Below are positions 24,076 to 28,067 of a stretch of 28,067 nucleotides of DNA, piece after piece. The stretch comes from RGIG464 sp045599585 (GTDB lineage Bacteria > Myxococcota_A > Bradymonadia > UBA4248). The stretch is from positions 1-28,067 of the forward strand of contig JAZRWH010000070.1 of NCBI GenBank assembly GCA_045599585.1, in the 5' to 3' direction. The translations under genes were made by a program, and so were the position numbers. Position 1 is the first letter of the stretch, and each line of letters starts with the position of its first letter. The notes beneath the pieces were generated by a model. It saw nothing but the letters and a program-made list of their open reading frames with translations, was not told the origin of the DNA and made no database searches.

Positions 24076-24103
24076 ATTGTAATCAGCAACGCTGATCAGT
24101 CAA
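24076..24103 (-). promoter_or_regulatory. promoter with palindromic spacer, upstream of the lipoprotein
   Basis: TTGACT (24098-24103), 16-nt spacer, TACAAT (24076-24081) on the minus strand. The spacer contains ATCAGC-n3-GCTGAT (24082-24096), a 6-bp-arm inverted repeat between the two boxes, a position where a repressor would block RNA polymerase. Confidence 0.55.
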
Positions 24104-24140
24104 AACAGTGATGTTTAGGACATAAACTCATTGAACGATA

Positions 24141-24836
24141 TTATAATGATAATTTGTTATAGTAATTATTTTCGTGATTGTGCTTTTTATAATAAAGATA
24201 AGCATACACGATAGGTGCCGAAAGAAAACCTACAAGAAGTAAAAGGATGATTATGATCAGAGGTTTGGGGTCGGTTTGTGTGCAGCATTTAATCAATGCA
24301 AGGATTAGTGTGAGAAGGCCACAGAGGCACATAGATTTGCCTGCAAAACGATGTGTATGTTCCCAGTTCTGCGTACTTTCGAGCGTCCATTTGACTCTTA
24401 CACCAGTCGTTCGGTTTTGACGTACTTTGGGTAGATAGTTACCTAGGACTAAAAATAGAATCCCCAAGAAGATAAAACAGGCAAAAGGAACATCGACATT
24501 CATTAATAATGCGTTTCCGTAACAAAGGTAACCAGCGAATAAACTGATAGCGGGGGCAGTCCAGACAGTGCAATTGAATACCTTGTTTGGAACTCTTTCT
24601 GGCTTTTGTTTACTCATGATCGTTACAATGATCCAGTGTCCCAAGAGTAGAATTAAAGATACGCCGAAGACGGCCATTTCCTTAGAACAGTATTGGTTCG
24701 GATTACCGTTGATATCAAAGTGAATCGCAAGTTGTTCTGGTAGTTTGTCCCACAAAAGAATGCCAACGAACATAGGCAAAAGCGTTACGATAGAACTCGA
24801 AATAAGCGTTAGTTTGTTTTGTTTAATGCGTTCCAT
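24141..24836 (-). CDS. sdpI: SdpI-family membrane protein (DUF1648 / SdpI)
   Basis: Polytopic inner-membrane protein of about 231 residues. The N-terminal DUF1648 signature (LPEQLAIHFDINGNPNQY) follows the first membrane segment, and the SdpI signature (GNYLPKVRQNRTTGVRVKWT, then W-x-x-T-H-R-F-A-G) lies before the last ones. In Bacillus subtilis SdpI confers immunity to the toxin SdpC and sequesters the repressor SdpR at the membrane. The start was set at the ATG at 24834-24836, with GGAG 9 nt upstream, rather than the in-frame GTG 5 codons earlier. It overlaps the sdpR stop by 14 nt, so translation is probably coupled. No SdpC-like toxin gene is present nearby. Confidence 0.88.
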   Translation of the reverse strand: MERIKQNKLTLISSSIVTLLPMFVGILLWDKLPEQLAIHFDINGNPNQYCSKEMAVFGVSLILLLGHWIIVTIMSKQKPERVPNKVFNCTVWTAPAISLFAGYLCYGNALLMNVDVPFACFIFLGILFLVLGNYLPKVRQNRTTGVRVKWTLESTQNWEHTHRFAGKSMCLCGLLTLILALIKCCTQTDPKPLIIIILLLLVGFLSAPIVYAYLYYKKHNHENNYYNKLSL

Positions 24837-25104
24837 TTTTGGTATCTCCACTTAGACTCGAGAGCCAGATCATGATTTCTTCAACAACAGAAGTATTTAA
24901 ATTGTAAAATACGAAATTCTTTTCTTTTTCTTCGTAAACTAAGTCAGCCTTTTTTAGAATGTTTAAATGATATGAAATCGTTGCGCTGGTCATATCAAAA
25001 CGACGGCTAATCTCTCCTGCTGACATCCTGCCGTCTCGTAACATGACGAGAATATCGCGACGTACAGGGTCTGATAGTGCCTTAAATGTATCTGCAAACC
25101 CCAT
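24823..25104 (-). CDS. sdpR: ArsR-family transcriptional regulator (SdpR-like)
   Basis: A 93-residue winged-helix DNA-binding protein. FKALSDPVRRDILVMLRDG is the classic ArsR opening, GEISRRFDMTSATISYHLNIL is the recognition helix region, and LVYEEKEKNFVFYNL is the wing. It lacks the metal-binding Cys motif ELCVCDL of ArsR/SmtB sensors, which fits the SdpR subgroup. GAGG is spaced 5 nt from the ATG. The gene forms an operon with sdpI. Three matching palindromes in its promoter region suggest autorepression, as known for SdpR. Confidence 0.92.
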   Translation of the reverse strand: MGFADTFKALSDPVRRDILVMLRDGRMSAGEISRRFDMTSATISYHLNILKKADLVYEEKEKNFVFYNLNTSVVEEIMIWLSSLSGDTKNGTH

Positions 25105-25141
25105 GCTTACCTCTTTGAATGGGTTGGGTGAAGTTGAAGCT

Positions 25142-25161
25142 AATTAGAAAAATATCTAATT
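25142..25161. promoter_or_regulatory. SdpR operator 1 (predicted)
   Basis: AATTAGA, 6 nt, TCTAATT. It overlaps operator 2 by four bases and lies about 40 nt before the sdpR start. Confidence 0.7.
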
Positions 25162-25177
25162 AGAAATTTTTCTAATT
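25158..25177. promoter_or_regulatory. SdpR operator 2 (predicted)
   Basis: AATTAGA, 6 nt, TCTAATT, the same arms and spacing as operator 1. It covers the -10/start region of the predicted promoter. Confidence 0.75.
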
Positions 25178-25204
25178 ACTAGTCCTTCAAATTGGGGTTG
25201 TCAA
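25176..25204 (-). promoter_or_regulatory. predicted promoter of sdpR-sdpI
   Basis: TTGACA (25199-25204) followed after 17 nt by TAGTAA (25176-25181), or after 18 nt by AGTAAT, on the minus strand. The -35 box is consensus and the -10 is weak. It is bracketed by operators 2 and 3. Confidence 0.55.
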
Positions 25205-25211
25205 TAAAAGT

Positions 25212-25231
25212 ATTTAGAAATTTTTCTAAAT
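25212..25231. promoter_or_regulatory. SdpR operator 3 (predicted)
   Basis: ATTTAGA, 6 nt, TCTAAAT. The inner 14 bp are identical to operator 2, and the site lies just upstream of the -35 box. The centre-to-centre distance to operator 2 is 54 bp. Confidence 0.75.
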
Positions 25232-25270
25232 AGTTTTCGATCGCTCTTGAGTTGGTGCATGCGCATAAAA

Positions 25271-25342
25271 AAGGCGGCGTATTCGCTTTGCGAATAGCCG
25301 CCTTGCGAAGCCGTATTTGCCGTAGGCAAATAGGCGAAGCGC
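25271..25342 (-). terminator. bulged double-hairpin element, copy 5, acting as terminator
   Basis: Read on the minus strand, the first hairpin pairs GCCTATTTGCC with GGCAAATA-C-GGC. The second pairs GGCGGCTATTCGC with GCGAATA-C-GCCGCC and is followed directly by a T run, a complete intrinsic terminator shape. It lies about 75 nt beyond the radical SAM stop codon. The sequence between (25343-25418) shows nothing. Confidence 0.75.
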
Positions 25343-25418
25343 ACAAAAACAATCTGAGTAAAGTATAGGGGGGGAGGCTTTGAATAAAGAAGAACAACGG
25401 GATCATTAAGCGCGAAGC

Positions 25419-26744
25419 TTAAACAAAGATGCCTGCCTGAGTATGATAGGATTCGATGACGAAATCGGGTGTTTGAATACCTCGTTGGCGCGCTTCCTCG
25501 AGCTGCTGGGCGACGCTCCAATCAAAGACGTGCGGGTTATCTTCGAAAAGCAATTCGGCGATGAGTTGTCGACGCCAAGTTCCACAGATGGGGGCATTGA
25601 CGGACTTTTCGAGAATGAGGTTATCAGCGCGACAGCCACCGGCACATAGGCTGACAAAGGGACACTGGGCGCACATTTTGAGATTGGCAGCCAGTGGGAG
25701 ATGCGCGTGTCGGCGTGCCATGACGAGCGCAAGCCCCTCGGAGATGTGACCGAATTGTTCAACGAGCTTAAAGCAAGAAAAGATGCCGCCGTCGCTACGA
25801 ATGTAGATATTTTCATGCTCGACGCATTGGCATGCTTTACGGCGATTTGTCTGGGGGTTGCGTTCTTTTGCAGGTATGCTCACGCCGCCTTCGAACGTGA
25901 TTTCATCTAACACGCGTTCGAGTTCAGCGTTACTCTTAAAGACATGCTCGCCTTTTTCGCGTCCGCACGGGTAGAGTACGCCGATCGTCATTTTTGTGGT
26001 GCTTGGAATGGAGCGTCGAAATGCAGCGAAACTGGCGATATTGGCCTCGGCATCTGGAGCACTCATCATGATGTCAAGATTCGGCAGGGCGTCTCGATCT
26101 GAGAGTTTCCACAGTACAGAGATCGCATCGTCATAACAAGCTCGTCCCGAGAGACGGTTGCAGACTTCTTTATTACTGCCCGAAATGCTCATGAGGACCT
26201 GTACTCCGCGTTTGATGTAATCTGCGATGCGGTCGCACAACGCGTCATTGTCTTTGAGTAAAAGAAGATTGCTCAATAGACCAGGTTTGTTTGGTGAGAC
26301 TTGAAGCGCATAATCTAGGGCATCAAAAATCCAGGGCACGAGCAACGGTTCGCCACCAGTAAACGAAATATTAAGCTTTGGATTGAGGGCTATGCCTTGG
26401 TCGATCACACTTTTGATATCTTCGAGTGTAAGTTCTTTGGCGCGTTTGCATCCTGAGTCGGCACTACAGTATGCGCATCGAAGGTTACACGCATTTGTGA
26501 CTTGAAACTGCAGCAGCTGCCCATTGCGTCTAAATGGACGCGGATTGCCACCAAATCCGTGCAGTTTGAGTTGCTTTTCGAGTTCGGGGGTAAGCTTCGT
26601 ACTGGGATCGAGCAATGCGTTTTGAACGATTTCGATATCATTCGACATGACAGCGCAGTAAATGCCATGATTGGCAGATGTCAGCAGGGCACCTTTTTGC
26701 GTTGGGAGTAGAAGTGTATCGGATGGAAAAAGGGGGGGATTCAT
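25419..26744 (-). CDS. radical SAM / SPASM domain protein
   Basis: A 441-residue enzyme predicted to use S-adenosylmethionine and a [4Fe-4S] cluster (CNLRCAYC, Cys86, Cys90, Cys93) for radical chemistry. The core has the GGEP motif (SFTGGEPLLVPW). The C-terminal part has a SPASM-type Cys set (CQC, CFKL, CAQCPFVSLCAGGCRADN, then CGTW) that would hold auxiliary clusters. SPASM proteins are usually peptide or protein maturases, or anaerobic sulfatase activators. The N-terminal 65 residues (LLLPTQKGALLTSANHGIYCAVM) resemble the small leading domains of peptide maturases. The start lacks a strong Shine-Dalgarno. It lies 65 nt after the neighbouring anchored protein in the same direction, so the two are likely co-transcribed. 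The substrate is unknown. Confidence 0.9.
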   Translation of the reverse strand: MNPPLFPSDTLLLPTQKGALLTSANHGIYCAVMSNDIEIVQNALLDPSTKLTPELEKQLKLHGFGGNPRPFRRNGQLLQFQVTNACNLRCAYCSADSGCKRAKELTLEDIKSVIDQGIALNPKLNISFTGGEPLLVPWIFDALDYALQVSPNKPGLLSNLLLLKDNDALCDRIADYIKRGVQVLMSISGSNKEVCNRLSGRACYDDAISVLWKLSDRDALPNLDIMMSAPDAEANIASFAAFRRSIPSTTKMTIGVLYPCGREKGEHVFKSNAELERVLDEITFEGGVSIPAKERNPQTNRRKACQCVEHENIYIRSDGGIFSCFKLVEQFGHISEGLALVMARRHAHLPLAANLKMCAQCPFVSLCAGGCRADNLILEKSVNAPICGTWRRQLIAELLFEDNPHVFDWSVAQQLEEARQRGIQTPDFVIESYHTQAGIFV

Positions 26745-26809
26745 ATCTTTTGCCGTTTCGGGGGCTTGGGGGATACCCGTTAAGCGAGAGCTAGGATTTG
26801 TTGAAGGTG

Positions 26810-27571
26810 TTATTTAGGCGATTCTGAGGACTTGGCTTGATCGGCATTTTCTTTGTTCTGGTTGTTTTGATCGACAGGAATGATTCTGGCGACGTCTCCT
26901 TCAAGTTCTTGTGTTGTAACAACAGGCACGAGCTCTTCTTGAATTGAGGCTGCTGTTGGGGATGGCTCAGGTGGTTCACCGCCGAGTCGGTTCATTTCTA
27001 TGTCTTGTGGGGGTTCTGGAATGACGATATCCGTGGGCTCTGCTGTGTTTGTGTTAGTGTTTGGAGCATCGTCAGATGGAGCATCGTTAATTTTACCCAT
27101 GGTTCGATCGTCTTGGACAGGCGGTTCTGCGACAGCGCCCGGCGTGCTGGTGTCGAGCGTTTTATTTGAACATGCCACGAATGCGGAAGCGATCAATGTT
27201 GCAGCAGCAACCTTCATGGCAGATTTGGTAAGACGTTTGATATTGAACGTTTTGGGCATAGTTGCACATCGATACACATTTTCAATGTGATAAACTGTAG
27301 CGCCAATGTTTATGGTATCCTGTGCAAGCAGGCGAATGTGTTTGCCGGCCAGGCTAAGTATTCGGCCATTGCGTGTGAGTTCGGCTGTGCAATGAATGTT
27401 TCCGATTACGACAATTTCATTATTCTCGTCGCGTTCAATCCAAAGTTCGGCTGTTTCGTGCCATGTAATGCCTTGTTCAGAAAGACCAAGTGCGCGTTCT
27501 GCAGAACTGTCTGCGAGACATTGAACGGGTTCTGCGCCGTTCATTGAGATCGATAATACAAATTGGTTCAT
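26810..27571 (-). CDS. hypothetical protein with internal membrane anchor and Pro-rich acidic tail
   Basis: I do not recognise the family. The start is set by AAGG 7 nt before the ATG at 27571. Residues 1-105 look like a compact beta-rich domain (FVLSISMNGAEPV, AELWIERDENNEIVVIGNIH, TINIGATVYHIENVY), loosely FHA/YscD-like but without a clear signature. Then come a basic segment (KTFNIKRLTKSAMK), a hydrophobic stretch (VAAATLIASAFVAC, residues 121-134) that ends like a lipobox, and a disordered tail rich in Pro, Glu and Asp with RLGGEPPEPSPTA. This layout predicts an inner domain, a single membrane pass and an outer tail, or an internal signal sequence. It is first in the operon with the radical SAM gene and could be its substrate or partner; that is inference only. 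Confidence 0.75.
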   Translation of the reverse strand: MNQFVLSISMNGAEPVQCLADSSAERALGLSEQGITWHETAELWIERDENNEIVVIGNIHCTAELTRNGRILSLAGKHIRLLAQDTINIGATVYHIENVYRCATMPKTFNIKRLTKSAMKVAAATLIASAFVACSNKTLDTSTPGAVAEPPVQDDRTMGKINDAPSDDAPNTNTNTAEPTDIVIPEPPQDIEMNRLGGEPPEPSPTAASIQEELVPVVTTQELEGDVARIIPVDQNNQNKENADQAKSSESPK

Positions 27572-27753
27572 GGTTGTACCTTAAGTTTGGGGGATTGATT
27601 TGGATGTGGAAGTTTCGATAAGGATTACAATTTGTGTATAAAGATCTGGAGCTATGATTTGTCCAGGATGGATTAAAAGTATTTTATTCTAGAAGATTGA
27701 TGGACGAATTATCTTTAATCAAAATCTGTGATTTATAAATTCTATCCATATTT

Positions 27754-27782
27754 ATTATATCATGAAAACGTAAAATGTGTAA
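27754..27782 (-). promoter_or_regulatory. predicted sigma70 promoter of the radical SAM operon
   Basis: TTACAC (27777-27782), 17-nt spacer, perfect TATAAT (27754-27759) on the minus strand. The mRNA leader would be about 175 nt of AT-rich sequence before the ATG at 27571. I see no riboswitch in it. Confidence 0.6.
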
Positions 27783-27808
27783 AATATTAATTTTTAATTA
27801 TTGAATCG

Positions 27809-28003
27809 CTGCTGTCCCACAACATGATCTCATTAACTGTAACGAAATGCGCTCGTTACAGAATTTTATACTTTTCTTATTCTCATTCTGTCCTGCGGAG
27901 GGCCCAAAGGGGCGTCGTATCGCGGACGCACCTTTGCAATCCCCGCGCTCTTTTGTCGCGCGTGCAGAACCCACTTCGTTCAGACATGCTGCGCGCGCGG
28001 CAG
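27809..28003 (-). repeat. composite dispersed repeat, copy 3
   Basis: Both modules are present in inverted orientation relative to copies 1 and 2. The inner one (27809-27925) matches 15128-15243 and holds a perfect 9-bp stem, CTGTAACGA (27837-27845) with TCGTTACAG (27853-27861). The outer one (about 27950-28003, TCTGCACGCGC and CGAACGAAGTG on the minus strand) matches 19750-19797. The remaining 60 nt to the window edge contain a short open frame without a ribosome binding site. Confidence 0.75.
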
Positions 28004-28067
28004 AGCAATGGTGTATGCAGGTAAATGGGATGGATTTAATTCGCTCATCGGCGGGCGCGAACTTGAC

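Noticed and set aside
28008..28067. Possible gene start at the right edge (ATG then MVYAGKWDGF)
   Set aside because: Only 20 codons are visible, without a ribosome binding site, next to a repeat module.
27806..28067. Open frame through the composite repeat on the minus strand (GPSAGQNENKKSIKF)
   Set aside because: A similar frame appears in copy 1, but copy 2 changes frame at its deletion, so coding is not preserved. I treat it as a non-coding repeat.
1..28067. tRNA genes, rRNA genes, CRISPR arrays, insertion sequences
   Set aside because: No T-loop GTTCRAATC sequences in a cloverleaf context, no regularly spaced direct repeats and no transposase or integrase frames were found by eye.

Overview
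The window most resembles a chromosome segment of a Gram-negative bacterium from the former Deltaproteobacteria (Myxococcota/Bradymonadota neighbourhood). This is inferred from lipoproteins with lipoboxes, secreted Cys-rich proteins of the NCGxCGxxC / NGCE type, a CGC-D-x-D-x-DGD lipoprotein, a Hanks-type Ser/Thr kinase and moderate GC. There are no rRNA or tRNA genes, CRISPR arrays, transposases or integrases that I can recognise.

Layout, left to right. A 5'-truncated Cys-rich/leucine-rich surface protein (2-1729) is followed by a 64-aa small ORF on the minus strand with a perfect Shine-Dalgarno and a 29-bp palindrome upstream. Next come a POT-family peptide transporter (2349-4208, minus, TTG start) and a TPR + Ser/Thr kinase (4627-6735, minus), which is divergent from secA (7140-10733). 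SecA carries an unusual tail of about 350 residues. tyrS (10818-12041) follows, converging on a HEAT-repeat protein (12249-13169, minus). Two tandem ankyrin-repeat lipoprotein genes come next on the minus strand: a large intact one (15251-19408) and a shorter, internally deleted and frameshifted paralogue (13408-14908). They share promoter, lipoprotein signal and C-terminal tail. A right-handed beta-helix lipoprotein (20039-21616, plus) converges on an SH3x3-M23 peptidase without signal peptide (21753-22901, minus). Then come a structured-RNA candidate, a lipoprotein (23295-24008, minus), an sdpR-sdpI autorepressor/immunity pair (minus) with three palindromic operators, a radical SAM/SPASM protein (25419-26744, minus) and, upstream in the same operon, a protein with an internal membrane anchor and acidic Pro-rich tail (26810-27571, minus).

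The most interesting unexplained structure is a family of intergenic elements at five loci (2208-2285, 12109-12175, 15014-15080, 19514-19581, 25271-25342). Each is two tandem hairpins. The stem sequences differ, but nearly all hairpins keep a TATT...AATA core with one extra unpaired base at the same place. At two loci the hairpin runs into a T tract and can serve as an intrinsic terminator. A second, composite dispersed repeat occurs at about 15128-15243, 19750-19836 and 27809-28003, with an internal deletion in the middle copy.

Functional links visible in the sequence are limited. secA and tyrS are housekeeping genes, sdpR-sdpI is a self-regulated operon, and the radical SAM pair is a candidate peptide- or protein-modification operon. 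The other genes look like independent transcription units, several with their own sigma70-type promoter and hairpin terminator.
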